A DNA stretch of 64,000 bases from Parcubacteria group bacterium. Lineage in GTDB: Bacteria > Patescibacteria > Paceibacteria > SW-4-49-11. Positions 1 through 9,128 of this stretch are shown here, one piece after another. Under the pieces are notes generated by a model. It made no database searches. It had not been told where the DNA came from and saw nothing but the letters and a program-made list of their open reading frames with translations. The stretch spans positions 18,005-82,004 of the forward strand of contig CALRBF010000003.1 in assembly GCA_943354045.1 (NCBI GenBank), in the 5' to 3' direction. The translations under genes were made by a program, and so were the position numbers. Position 1 is the first letter of the stretch. Every line of letters begins with the position of its first letter.

Positions 1-2
1 AT

Positions 3-296
3 AATGCAAAAATGCTATGGCCAGCTGAAATAAGTCCTTTTGATACACATATTATTGTACTCAATACCGATTCTGCTGAAGTGAAAAATAAAGCTGAAGA
101 GCTTTATCAGCAGTATCAAAAAAATGGAAAATCCGTATTATTTGACAGTCGTGATGAAAGACCAGGTGTTAAATTTGCTGATGCTGATTTGATTGGAATT
201 CCTGAAAGAATTATTATAAGTAAAAAAAGTTTAGAGCAAAATGGAGTCGAGATAAATGGGGTTATTATCCCTTTTGAAAAAATCTATAAATTCTAA
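3..296 (+). CDS. proS: Prolyl-tRNA synthetase, C-terminal part (partial at window edge)
   Basis: Charges tRNA-Pro with proline in the cytoplasm. Only the last ~97 codons are present; the frame is open to the left edge (N-A-K-M-L-W-P), so the ATG at 12 is internal. The visible part is the HGTP anticodon-binding domain: the 'WP..I.PFDTHIIVLN' strand, then 'DERPGVKFADADLIGIPER', which is characteristic of class II ProRS. It ends at a TAA, followed by a hairpin terminator shared with the convergent ctp gene. Identification is by family motif recall and is firm. Confidence 0.93.
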   Translation, partial: NAKMLWPAEISPFDTHIIVLNTDSAEVKNKAEELYQQYQKNGKSVLFDSRDERPGVKFADADLIGIPERIIISKKSLEQNGVEINGVIIPFEKIYKF

Positions 297-298
297 AT

Positions 299-331
299 AA
301 AAAATCTCTCTGTATAAAAGAGAGATTTTTT
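299..331. terminator. Bidirectional rho-independent terminator between proS and ctp
   Basis: Inverted repeat AAAAAATCTCTC / GAGAGATTTTTT around a 9-base loop, with A-run on one side and T-run on the other. It can terminate the rightward proS transcript and the leftward ctp operon. Confidence 0.85.
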
Positions 332-343
332 ATTTATAGTCCT

Positions 344-1531
344 TTATAAGGTTTTAATAATTTCTAAAGCTTTATCTAATTGGGGATCTTTTTTATCTTT
401 AATATCCTCTGCTTTTAACTCAACTTCTATATCAGGCTTAATACCTTCTTTATTGATAGCTTTCCCTGATGGAGTAAACCATTCAGCAATAGTATATTTG
501 AGCACTGACCCATCTGGAAACTCTTGAATACTTTGTACCACACCTTTTCCAAAAGTCTTTTTACCGATCAGCTGAGTCTTTTTTAAATCTCTTAATGCAC
601 CCGCTACAATTTCTGAGGCTGAGGCTGATCCCTCATTAACTAATACTACTAATTTAATATCACTATATTTGGGATTTTTTTTCGTTTTTAATTCTTCTAA
701 CACTTTATCATTTTTACTTTTTTCCGTTACGGCAATAGAGCCTTTAGGAGCAAATAATTCTATTATCTCTACTGCAGATTGTAAATATCCTCCAGGATTA
801 TTCCTGAAGTCCAATACTACTTTTTTGACACCCTTTTGATTAAGTTCAGCTAATTTAGAATCTAATTCCTGAGCTGTCTCAGCTTGAAATTGAGAAATAG
901 AAATTATAGCAATACCATCTTTTTCCTCAATTTTAATATTAGGAATATCTATTATTTCCCTAATAATAGTAAATGTTTTAAGTCCATCTTGATCTTTTCT
1001 TGCTATTTCTAATTTAACTTCAGTTCCCTTTTCTCCTCTTATTTTAGTTACAGCTTTTTCTACACTAAGCCCAATAGTACTTTCCCCATTAATAGTCACA
1101 ATTTCATCCCCAGGTAATAAACCGGCCTTATTGGCTGGAGTTCCATCAATAGGGGCTACAATAATAAGTTTATCTTCCTTTAAGCCGATTTCCGCACCAA
1201 TACCTTCAAATTTTCCCTCTAAATTCTCTTGAAATGAATTATATTCATCTTTTGAAAAATATACGGTATAGGGGTCATCAAGAGAATTCACTAAACCCTT
1301 AATTGAACCTAATTCTATATCTTTTTTATCATTAATTTGATCAGGATATAAATATTTATCTCGTAAAAAACTATATACATTTTGTAATCCTTTTGTTTCA
1401 AAATTATTAGAACTAGAAGATAAAGGAGTATTACCAATAAAACTATGCACATAATCATCGAAATACAAACCGCCTAATACAAAGGAGATTCCAAGTAATA
1501 TAATGGTAAAGAGAATATTGAGAGGTTTCAT
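344..1531 (-). CDS. ctp: S41 family C-terminal processing protease
   Basis: Secreted or membrane-anchored serine protease that trims envelope proteins from the C-terminus. An N-terminal hydrophobic segment (about residues 5-24) anchors it. A PDZ domain (about 109-190) contains the 'AGLLPGDEIVTING' signature. The S41 catalytic core follows, with 'DFRNNPGGYL' (241-250), 'GSASASEI' (301-308, likely nucleophile S304) and 'TFGKG' with the likely general base K329. The length of 395 residues is normal for the family. It is the last gene of the leftward operon pgk-GT4-LCP-GT2-ctp, 10 bases after the glycosyltransferase, and ends at the bidirectional terminator. Confidence 0.93.
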   Translation of the reverse strand: MKPLNILFTIILLGISFVLGGLYFDDYVHSFIGNTPLSSSSNNFETKGLQNVYSFLRDKYLYPDQINDKKDIELGSIKGLVNSLDDPYTVYFSKDEYNSFQENLEGKFEGIGAEIGLKEDKLIIVAPIDGTPANKAGLLPGDEIVTINGESTIGLSVEKAVTKIRGEKGTEVKLEIARKDQDGLKTFTIIREIIDIPNIKIEEKDGIAIISISQFQAETAQELDSKLAELNQKGVKKVVLDFRNNPGGYLQSAVEIIELFAPKGSIAVTEKSKNDKVLEELKTKKNPKYSDIKLVVLVNEGSASASEIVAGALRDLKKTQLIGKKTFGKGVVQSIQEFPDGSVLKYTIAEWFTPSGKAINKEGIKPDIEVELKAEDIKDKKDPQLDKALEIIKTL

Positions 1532-1541
1532 AATGACAATT

Positions 1542-2363
1542 TTATGTTAATTGATGAGGATTAGGTCTTAGCCAAGTTTTAAGAAAAAATGTAATACCAT
1601 CTTGAATATGTATCCAATATGCTTTACTAAATAGTAATTTTAAGAATATTCCATTTTGACTTGATTTGCGATGATAATGATACATTTGTACTTCGGGAAA
1701 ATATATAACTTTTTTCTTTATTGACCAAATTTGCCAAGCAAAATAGGTATCTGATAAATAGAGAAACATATCTTCATCTAAATATCCTATTTCCTCTACA
1801 ATAGCTTTTGGGAACATATAGGCAGCTCCCAATACCCAATCGACTTCTTTAGTTGAATTGTGATCCCAGTCAGCCATACGAAAATGGGCTAAAGCTTTTT
1901 GTGCAAATGGTAATAGCCCTATTGGGGTTCTACGATAAAGAGCAATGAATGGAGTTAAGAAGTGATAACTTGACTCTTGAATTGATCCATCAAAATTAAG
2001 AAGTTGTGGAGAAATAATTCCAACAGAAGGGTTATTATCTAAATATTCCACCATTTTCTCTACAATACCAGGTTCAATAAAGGCATCAGTATTCAGATTA
2101 AATATATACTGAGCTTCAGCTTTCTTAACACAAGCATTTACCCCCTTAGTATAGCCGGTATTTTGTAGTTGTCTTAAAAAAATAATTTCTGGGTATTTGC
2201 TCCTAATTTCCTCCTCCACCTCTTCAGCATCTCGTGAAGCATTATCTAGTACGATAATTTGAAAAGGGATATTAATATGAGCCTGATAAATTTTTTTCAA
2301 ACAGTAAAGTAATAATTCCTTTGTATTATAATTAACAATAGTTAATGCTACCTTATATTTCAT
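1542..2363 (-). CDS. Glycosyltransferase family 2 (rhamnosyltransferase-like)
   Basis: Probably transfers a sugar from a nucleotide donor to a surface glycan or lipid carrier at the inner membrane face. The N-terminus has the GT-A start 'ALTIVNYNTKELL'. The donor-binding region contains 'IVLDNASRD', 'QNTGYTKGVN' and 'FNLNTDAFIEPG' (a D-x-A variant of the DxD motif). The middle 'WVLGAAYMFPKAIVEEIGYLDEDMFLY' is typical of WbbL-type rhamnosyltransferases. There is no clear membrane segment. It lies 1 base after the LCP gene, so it is probably translationally coupled. The acceptor is not predictable. Confidence 0.85.
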   Translation of the reverse strand: MKYKVALTIVNYNTKELLLYCLKKIYQAHINIPFQIIVLDNASRDAEEVEEEIRSKYPEIIFLRQLQNTGYTKGVNACVKKAEAQYIFNLNTDAFIEPGIVEKMVEYLDNNPSVGIISPQLLNFDGSIQESSYHFLTPFIALYRRTPIGLLPFAQKALAHFRMADWDHNSTKEVDWVLGAAYMFPKAIVEEIGYLDEDMFLYLSDTYFAWQIWSIKKKVIYFPEVQMYHYHRKSSQNGIFLKLLFSKAYWIHIQDGITFFLKTWLRPNPHQLT

Positions 2364-2364
2364 A

Positions 2365-3423
2365 TTATTTTTTGGTATCTTGAGTATTCACTATAGGGAA
2401 AATATCTTTAATATCCTCTTTAAAAGCATTAAAGTTACCCGTTTTTGGTATAATCACATATCCTATACCAGGTTCTGTTTTAGAGGTAAAAGGTCCATCA
2501 GCAGATGTGTCATATCCTTTTTGAATCATTGCATCTAAATCAAGGTCATTGAGAGTATTTACTGTAGTCTTTAATTCATCTAATGTCATAGTTGTTTTAA
2601 CATGACTTCCCAAATTATTTAATGTATTAATTAAAAATACCGGATTTTTAAGGGCGTCTGTTTGTTGGGCCTTATCTTTTATCGCAGTTAATACTTCTCT
2701 TTGTCTTCGAGAACGATCAAAGTCACTACTACTTAATCTCGCCCATACATATTTGAGAGCTCTATCACTATTCAAATCATTAGGTCCTTTTTTTACTCGA
2801 ATCCCCCCCTCATAATTAGGATCATAAAAGTCACTCGCAGCATTGACTGTGATTCCCCCTAATGCATCGATAATTCCCTTGAAAGCAATAAAGTCTACAC
2901 TAATTCCATAATGCATAGGAAGTCCTGTCATTTCCTCTAATACTTTCATAGTATATTGTAGTCCTTGAGGGGGCTTTTGTTGTGACCCTATGGCATGAGC
3001 AGAGTTTAATTTTCCATAATTTTGAGTGCCTGGAATTTTAATTTTTAAATCCCGAGGAATAGAAATCATAGCCACCTGCTTGCTATCATTCTTAATAGAG
3101 ATAATCATTATAGAGTCTGATAATAATCCTCCATTGGGATCATTTTCTCCTCGCATACCCAATAATACAATATTAGTTCTGCCATCATCTGATTTTAACT
3201 CTTTACTAGGTGCTCCTGGTAATAAAGAACGGGCTGTGTCAAAAATAGACTGCTTTTCTCCTGTGATATTATTAATTGATTTATTGGCCTGATATCCAAA
3301 ATATCCAAGTACTGATATTGCTATCAACAAAGTTACCCCTAATACAATAAGAATTATTTTCTTCCAAGATTTCATCTTTTTCTTAGTTTTATGATGCTCA
3401 TTTGTAGGAATAATTTTTCTCAT
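2365..3423 (-). CDS. LytR-CpsA-Psr (LCP) family phosphotransferase
   Basis: LCP enzymes attach glycopolymers from undecaprenyl-PP carriers to peptidoglycan or other surface acceptors. The sequence has a basic N-terminus, one transmembrane helix (about 22-45), then the LCP domain: 'TNIVLLGMRG', 'GGLLSDSIMIISI', 'KQVAMISIPRDLKIKIPG', 'HAIG', and the arginine cluster 'DFDRSRRQREVL'. These cover the conserved Asp and Arg positions that bind the pyrophosphate. It overlaps the upstream GT4 gene by 4 bases (ATGA). With two glycosyltransferases in the operon it likely finishes surface glycan assembly. Confidence 0.92.
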   Translation of the reverse strand: MRKIIPTNEHHKTKKKMKSWKKIILIVLGVTLLIAISVLGYFGYQANKSINNITGEKQSIFDTARSLLPGAPSKELKSDDGRTNIVLLGMRGENDPNGGLLSDSIMIISIKNDSKQVAMISIPRDLKIKIPGTQNYGKLNSAHAIGSQQKPPQGLQYTMKVLEEMTGLPMHYGISVDFIAFKGIIDALGGITVNAASDFYDPNYEGGIRVKKGPNDLNSDRALKYVWARLSSSDFDRSRRQREVLTAIKDKAQQTDALKNPVFLINTLNNLGSHVKTTMTLDELKTTVNTLNDLDLDAMIQKGYDTSADGPFTSKTEPGIGYVIIPKTGNFNAFKEDIKDIFPIVNTQDTKK

Positions 3424-4538
3424 AGTGTATCTACTTTTTTAATCACTTCAAGTGTTTCTTTGGCACATCTTTGCCAAGAAAATTGTTTAACTCGTTTTAA
3501 ACCTTTTTGCCGCATTTCTTGTCTTAATTTTGAATTAGTACATACAGTATCTAATACTTTTACCATATCGTCAATATTATGAGGGTCAAAGGAAAGACTT
3601 GCATCCCCTCCCACCTCTACAAGACTTGGAGTATTAGAGACCAGAGTAGGGACGCCGCAAGCCATAGCTTCTAGTATAGGTAAGCCAAATCCTTCATAAA
3701 AACTTGGTAATATGAATATATTAGCACCCCATAATAATGGACTTAATTCCGCATCTTCAAATCGCCCGGTAAAAATAATATCCCCGCTATAATCATCTCC
3801 TATATCCTTCATAACTTCTTCTACCATCCAAGCTTTTGCCCCTGCAATAACAAGTTGATATTCATGGGATGTATTGTGCCGTAACTTCTGATAGGCTTTG
3901 ATTAATCCCTGAATATTTTTGCGGGGCTGCACATTACCAATATACAGTATATAAGGTTTTGTAATACCATACTTCACCTTAACTTCATCTACCATATGCT
4001 GCTCTCCATCTTTTATTAACCGAAATCTATCTGTATCCACCCCATGATACACAACGGTAATACGATTAGGGTTAATATGATAAAATTTAATAATATCTTG
4101 TTTTGTGGCTTCAGTAATTGCAATTAGATGATTTGCTTTAGTAATTGCTTCTCTAACATATAATTTATGTAAGAAGGCATCCCTAGCGGGAAATGTTTCT
4201 GGATATAAAAGAAACGCTAAATCATGAATAGTAACAACAGATTTTTGTTTACGTGGCTTTAAGAATGGAAGCATTTGAATGGGCATAAACAAAATATCTG
4301 GTTTATCACGCCGCAATAAAAAGGGGAATACTCTTTGTGTCCACATAAAAGGAGCCTGATTCACTTTATGTTCAAAATTAGGAGCTTCTACTCTTTTCCC
4401 ATTGGGTTTATTATAATAAAACATATATTGATTTTCTGTATCAATATCCCGAAGACCTCGAAATAAATTAAGCATATAGGTTTGATTCCCATCTTCTCTT
4501 TCTTGACATAAATGTGAGGCATGTACTGCAATTTTCAT
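3420..4538 (-). CDS. Glycosyltransferase family 4 (GT-B fold)
   Basis: Retaining glycosyltransferase. The N-terminal half carries 'HASHLCQEREDGNQTYMLNLFRGL'. The C-terminal half has 'PYILYIGNVQPRKNIQGLIKAY' and 'FILPSFYEGFGLPILEAMACGVP', the E-x7-E donor-sugar motif of GT4 mannosyl/rhamnosyl transferases. It is fully cytoplasmic or membrane-peripheral, with no transmembrane helix. ATGA overlaps join it to pgk upstream and to LCP downstream, so all are made from one mRNA. Acceptor and sugar are unknown. Confidence 0.9.
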   Translation of the reverse strand: MKIAVHASHLCQEREDGNQTYMLNLFRGLRDIDTENQYMFYYNKPNGKRVEAPNFEHKVNQAPFMWTQRVFPFLLRRDKPDILFMPIQMLPFLKPRKQKSVVTIHDLAFLLYPETFPARDAFLHKLYVREAITKANHLIAITEATKQDIIKFYHINPNRITVVYHGVDTDRFRLIKDGEQHMVDEVKVKYGITKPYILYIGNVQPRKNIQGLIKAYQKLRHNTSHEYQLVIAGAKAWMVEEVMKDIGDDYSGDIIFTGRFEDAELSPLLWGANIFILPSFYEGFGLPILEAMACGVPTLVSNTPSLVEVGGDASLSFDPHNIDDMVKVLDTVCTNSKLRQEMRQKGLKRVKQFSWQRCAKETLEVIKKVDTL

Positions 4539-5605
4539 GAATTCTTTGTATTATTTTCAAGAGCTTGTATTCCGGGTAATTGCCCTTTTTGAGCTATATA
4601 CTCAAGTATAGCTCCACCCCCAGTTGAGATAAAATCTATTTTTGATTCTTGATGTAAATTATAAATTTCATCTACCGTTTCTCCCCCACCAAGTACGGAA
4701 TAACTCGATTCATTCTGAGCAATAGCTTCCGCTATATATTGAGTTCCCTCATCATAGGGTTTTTCCTCAAAATAACCCAAAGGACCATTCCAAACAATAG
4801 TTGCGGCTTTATGAATATATTCCCCAAACAATGCTCTTGTTTTTGGGCCAATATCATATTTTTCTGCCCCTACAAAATCAATGGGTAATATAATTTTTTC
4901 ACTTTGCGCCTGACCATATTCATCAATATATTCATTAGCAATTTTACCTCCAACCAATACATAGTCAAATATTTCTTCTAATACCGCTATTACTGGTAAT
5001 TTGGTAGATATTTTAGCTCCTCCAATAATTGCTATTGCGGGTTTGTCGGGACTCATTAATATATGGGTCAATACTTCAATTTCTTGAGCTAATTGAAGAC
5101 CTGCAAATGATGGTAAATATTCCGTAATAGCGGATACCGAAGCATGTTCTCGATGAGATACTGAGAAAGCATCATTAACATATATATCTCCTAATTGTGC
5201 CAAAGAAAAAGCAAATTCTTTATCATTTGATTCTTCCCTGGCATCAAAGCGAATATTCTCCAAAAACACTATCTCCCCATCTTGAAGATTTGCAATACTA
5301 TCCGTACTGATTTCATTTATTGGTTTATCGATAAATGTTACTGGAAATTCCCCCAATTCTCCTAATACTTGCGCAATATATTTCAAAGATAATCCCTCAA
5401 TTCCTGATTCTTGAGGATTTCCCAGATGCGCAATTAATATAATTTTAGTTTCTTTTTCTCGAAAATATTGAATGGTCGCTAAAGCTTTTTTAATACGAAA
5501 AGTATCCTGAGGATATCCTTCAGCATTAACAGGTTCATTAACATCAATTCGTATTAAAACGTTTTTTCCTTTAAGAGAATAAGGAATATCTGGAATATAT
5601 TTCAT
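4535..5605 (-). CDS. pgk: Phosphoglycerate kinase, short divergent form
   Basis: Glycolytic enzyme interconverting 1,3-bisphosphoglycerate plus ADP and 3-phosphoglycerate plus ATP. Motifs seen: 'VLIRIDVNEPV', 'DTFRIKKALATI', 'ENIRFDAREE', 'YVNDAFSVSHREHAS', 'GGAKISTKL', 'TIVWNGPLGYFE', 'VLGGGETV' and 'STGGGAILEYI'. At 356 residues it is shorter than the usual ~390. The substrate loop that normally reads HLGRP is HLGNP here, losing one conserved arginine of the basic patch, while the other arginines are present. It is first gene of the operon and probably translated from a nearly leaderless mRNA. Confidence 0.93.
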   Translation of the reverse strand: MKYIPDIPYSLKGKNVLIRIDVNEPVNAEGYPQDTFRIKKALATIQYFREKETKIILIAHLGNPQESGIEGLSLKYIAQVLGELGEFPVTFIDKPINEISTDSIANLQDGEIVFLENIRFDAREESNDKEFAFSLAQLGDIYVNDAFSVSHREHASVSAITEYLPSFAGLQLAQEIEVLTHILMSPDKPAIAIIGGAKISTKLPVIAVLEEIFDYVLVGGKIANEYIDEYGQAQSEKIILPIDFVGAEKYDIGPKTRALFGEYIHKAATIVWNGPLGYFEEKPYDEGTQYIAEAIAQNESSYSVLGGGETVDEIYNLHQESKIDFISTGGGAILEYIAQKGQLPGIQALENNTKNS

Positions 5606-5613
5606 ATATTATT

Positions 5614-5622
5614 AGTATATCA
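5614..5622 (-). promoter_or_regulatory. Extended -10 promoter of the pgk operon
   Basis: On the minus strand TGATATACT lies 8 bases before the pgk ATG, so transcription would start within about 2 bases of the start codon. This implies a leaderless or nearly leaderless message. No good -35 is visible. Confidence 0.55.
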
Positions 5623-5649
5623 TATTCAATAATTATTGCCCATATAGTT

Positions 5650-5678
5650 TAGACAGGCTCAAAAGTATATGTTATACT
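5650..5678 (+). promoter_or_regulatory. Sigma70-type promoter of the pilus-ATPase operon
   Basis: TAGACA, 17-base spacer, TATACT. The predicted start is ~12 bases before the ATG at 5697, leaving no room for a Shine-Dalgarno sequence. Confidence 0.65.
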
Positions 5679-5696
5679 AAATTATATATATATGCC

Positions 5697-8687
5697 ATGG
5701 CTTCAATAAATAAACAATCAAATCGTCAAAGTTTTCGAGAAAAACTCCAGACTAATACAACTGCGGGATCAAATTTAATATTAATTCGAAAGAAAGAAGA
5801 GGAGCTTGCCACACAAAGAAAGGCAAACTCTCTTGGAATTGCCTATATTAATCTTAAATTTATTCCTATTAATCCTGATGCTCTTAAAATATTAACACAA
5901 GAACAAGCCAAGAAGGCTGGAATGATTATATTTCAGCGCTCAGGAATTCATCTCAAAATTGCTATTGCAGACATTAATAATCCCCTTACCAAAACAATTC
6001 TTCAACAATTTTATCAAAAAGAATATCAGATAGAATTATATTTGGTATCAAAATATAGTCTCGAGAAAGGATATGCTTCTTATGATTTTCTTCAAGATAG
6101 AGGGCAAATTGTAAAAGATAGACTACTTATTCCTGAGCATATGATAAAAGATGCTCAGAGTGATATTGTGAAACTTGAAGATTTTGCTGACAAAATTAAT
6201 TCTGTAGAAATTTCAGAATTAATTCAAATGATTTGTGCGGGAGCCATATCTTCTTTTGCTAGTGATATACATATCGAACCAAAAGCATCTCTTACTCGCC
6301 TACGCTATCGTATTGATGGAGTTTTACAGGATATTTTAAATTTTGATTCTAATTTATATAAATCTCTCATATCACGTATCAAAAATCTTGCGTCTTTGGT
6401 ACTCAATGTTAAAAGCACCTCACAAGATGGAAGATTTAGTATTGTAATTATTGATAAAGATGGTGTTAATAAACAAACTATTGATGTAAGAGTTTCTATA
6501 CTTCCCAGCAAAACAGGTGAAATTATTGTAATGAGATTATTGAATACTGAAATCCATAATTTGGATATTCATTCATTTGGGATTAGACCTTCTTTTTTAG
6601 ATATTATTATAAGAAATCTTGAAAAATCTCAAGGAATGATTATGTTATCAGGACCAACAGGATCAGGAAAAACTACAAGCCTTTATTCTTTCCTTAATTA
6701 TATCAATAAAAGTGAAACGAATATTATTACTCTTGAAGATCCAATTGAATATCGATTACCAAATATTAATCAAACTCAAGTTGATACAAAAAAAGGCTAT
6801 ACGTTTGCTAATGGCTTAAAGGCAATAGTGAGACAAGATCCAGATGTGATTATGATTGGAGAAATTAGAGATAATGATACTGCCAATATTGCGATTAATG
6901 CCTCTATTACAGGACATCTCGTATTCTCCACTATTCACACCAATGATTCTGTAGGTATTGTGACCAGATTACAAGAATTTGATGTAGCCCCTCCTCTCAT
7001 CATATCTTCTATGAATTTATTTATTGCTCAAAGATTATTAAGGCGATTATGTGAATGTAAAGAAGAATATATTCCTTCAGAAGAGGAAATAACAAGTATT
7101 AATCATGCTCTTGCTATTATTTCACCTAAATCCAATATCACAATACCTAAAGAAGTAACCAAATTATATAGAGCTAAGGGATGTCCCAAATGTTATGGGC
7201 TTGGATATAAAGGACGACTTGCTATTTATGAATTATTTGAAGCTCGCGATAATATTAAAGAGTTAATTAGTGATAATACTCCTGAGTTTAAAATATTTCG
7301 TAAAGCTATAGAAAATGGAATGGTAACCTTATTTCAAGATGGTATTCTTCATGCTATTGATGGGGAAACTTCATTTGAAGAAGTAGTGACTGTAGCTGGA
7401 GATACCAATTATATTGAAGAATTATATGAATCAACTCTCACATCAGCCCTATCTCGCGGAATTCATATAAAAGCGAATAGTAATCCTCCTCAAATTAGTC
7501 AATTATCTGAATCTATGTCAATTAATGATCAGTTAACTGCTATCACTACAGCCGCTCTCTCAAAAAGAGCTACCGATATTCACCTTGAGCCTGATGAAGG
7601 GAATTTAATTATACGATTTCGTATTGATGGAGTACTCTATGAAGAAGCCCGTATTCCAAAATCTCTTTATCCTCAAATTCTAACTCAAATCAAAATATTC
7701 TCAGGATTAGCTCTTGATATCAGTAATACCATTCAGGAGGGAAGATTCACTATCTTTGCTGAAAAGAATGTTGATGTGAGGGTTTCTATTATTCCGGGAG
7801 GATATGGACAAACTATTGTACTTCGTATACTAAGATCAGATATAGCAAAACTTGGTCTCAAAGATCTTGGAATGGATGAGTATAATATTGAACTTCTCAA
7901 AGCTCAACTCAAAGCTACTACTGGACTTATATTGGTAACAGGTCCTACTAGCGCTGGAAAATCTACAACCCTGTATGCAACTCTTAATACCCTCAATCAA
8001 CCTGGAGTAAAAATCATTACCATTGAAGATCCAATTGAATATAAATTGTCAGGAATTCTCCAAACGAGTATTAATGAAGAAACCGGATATAATTTCCCCA
8101 ATGCTATCAGAGCTTTACTTAGACAAAACCCTAATATTGTTCTTATTGGAGAAATTAGGGACAATGAGACCGCCAAAGTAGCCATGCAAACAGCTGCAAC
8201 TGGACATCTTTTGCTATCTACTCTCCATACCAATGATGCTGCTTCTGCAATTTTGAGATTATATGATTTGGGTATTGGTCTTTCTGAAATTGCTGCTTTT
8301 GTAAATGTGACTATTGCGCAGCGAATTATTCGCAAACTTGACCCCAATACTGCTACTACTATCACATTATCTCCTGAACAAAAGGATATTATTCGATCAA
8401 AATTACCAGAACATTATCATAATCTTATTCCTGACACCATATTACAAGCTAATTCAAGCCCTGATCATCCTGATGGATATCTTGGTATTATGGCTATATT
8501 TGAAGTGCTTGTTATTAGCCCAACTATGAAAGAAATTATTATTAGTCAAGCATCCACTGCCCGTATTAAAGATTTAGCTATTGAAGAGGGAATGACAACC
8601 TTGGAAGTTTCTGGTATTCTAAAAGTATTAGATCATACCACCGATTTTGCTGAAATCGAAAGAGTATTAGGTGTCACAATATTATAA
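5697..8687 (+). CDS. Tandem (double-module) PilB/GspE-type secretion ATPase
   Basis: Assembly ATPase for a type IV pilus or type II-like machine, normally a hexamer of ~560-residue chains. This 996-residue protein holds two complete modules. Module 1 has the N-terminal MshEN-like region, 'SDIHIEPKA', Walker A GPTGSGKT (319-326), 'LEDPIEYR', 'GEIRDNDTA', 'TIHTNDS' and a zinc module C452/C454...C496/C499. Module 2 starts near 608 with 'TDIHLEPDE', Walker A GPTSAGKS (749-756), 'IEDPIEYK', 'GEIRDNETA' and 'TLHTNDAA', but its zinc-module cysteines are gone. Both P-loops look competent. One continuous frame with even base use argues for a real fusion. No pilin or PilC gene lies nearby. tsaE follows after 2 bases. 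Confidence 0.92.
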   Translation: MASINKQSNRQSFREKLQTNTTAGSNLILIRKKEEELATQRKANSLGIAYINLKFIPINPDALKILTQEQAKKAGMIIFQRSGIHLKIAIADINNPLTKTILQQFYQKEYQIELYLVSKYSLEKGYASYDFLQDRGQIVKDRLLIPEHMIKDAQSDIVKLEDFADKINSVEISELIQMICAGAISSFASDIHIEPKASLTRLRYRIDGVLQDILNFDSNLYKSLISRIKNLASLVLNVKSTSQDGRFSIVIIDKDGVNKQTIDVRVSILPSKTGEIIVMRLLNTEIHNLDIHSFGIRPSFLDIIIRNLEKSQGMIMLSGPTGSGKTTSLYSFLNYINKSETNIITLEDPIEYRLPNINQTQVDTKKGYTFANGLKAIVRQDPDVIMIGEIRDNDTANIAINASITGHLVFSTIHTNDSVGIVTRLQEFDVAPPLIISSMNLFIAQRLLRRLCECKEEYIPSEEEITSINHALAIISPKSNITIPKEVTKLYRAKGCPKCYGLGYKGRLAIYELFEARDNIKELISDNTPEFKIFRKAIENGMVTLFQDGILHAIDGETSFEEVVTVAGDTNYIEELYESTLTSALSRGIHIKANSNPPQISQLSESMSINDQLTAITTAALSKRATDIHLEPDEGNLIIRFRIDGVLYEEARIPKSLYPQILTQIKIFSGLALDISNTIQEGRFTIFAEKNVDVRVSIIPGGYGQTIVLRILRSDIAKLGLKDLGMDEYNIELLKAQLKATTGLILVTGPTSAGKSTTLYATLNTLNQPGVKIITIEDPIEYKLSGILQTSINEETGYNFPNAIRALLRQNPNIVLIGEIRDNETAKVAMQTAATGHLLLSTLHTNDAASAILRLYDLGIGLSEIAAFVNVTIAQRIIRKLDPNTATTITLSPEQKDIIRSKLPEHYHNLIPDTILQANSSPDHPDGYLGIMAIFEVLVISPTMKEIIISQASTARIKDLAIEEGMTTLEVSGILKVLDHTTDFAEIERVLGVTIL

Positions 8688-8689
8688 TT

Positions 8690-9124
8690 ATGAGTATACT
8701 TTCTCATTCCACTATACAAACCCAAGAAATCGCCCAAACTCTTGCACGAGAAGTGTTGGAAGGGTTAAAACCTCGCCTTATATTATTAGATGGCGAACTC
8801 GGAGGAGGAAAAACAACATTTAGTCAAGGATTCCTAAAATCTCTTGGTATTACTCAAATAGTCAATAGCCCTACCTTTGTGATTATGAAACCCTATACTA
8901 TTCCAAATTCTGAATATACGGTATATCATTTTGATTTATATCGCCTAGAGCAAGAATGGGAAGCATTAGAACTTGGTATTAATGATATTATACAAAATCC
9001 AAAATCTATACTTCTTATTGAATGGGCTAATAAAACTCCTCGTCTCTGGGAAAATATTCCTCATATACAAATTACTTTTAATGTAATAAGCCCAGAAGAA
9101 AGATCTATTACTATTGAATTCTAA
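8690..9124 (+). CDS. tsaE: tRNA threonylcarbamoyladenosine biosynthesis ATPase TsaE
   Basis: Supports t6A37 modification of ANN-decoding tRNAs together with TsaB and TsaD, which are not in this window. Walker A 'GELGGGKTTF' (35-44) is the TsaE form. 'NSPTFVIMKPY', 'VYHFDLYRLE' and 'LLIEWANKTP' are family signatures. The length of 144 residues is normal. It begins 2 bases after the pilus ATPase and ends 4 bases before the PfkB kinase, in the same operon. No Shine-Dalgarno sequence precedes the ATG. Confidence 0.92.
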   Translation: MSILSHSTIQTQEIAQTLAREVLEGLKPRLILLDGELGGGKTTFSQGFLKSLGITQIVNSPTFVIMKPYTIPNSEYTVYHFDLYRLEQEWEALELGINDIIQNPKSILLIEWANKTPRLWENIPHIQITFNVISPEERSITIEF

Positions 9125-9128
9125 TATT

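Noticed and set aside
7997..8365. Antisense gene within the pilus ATPase
   Set aside because: Frame is the shadow of a strongly conserved coding region and lacks promoter or start signals.
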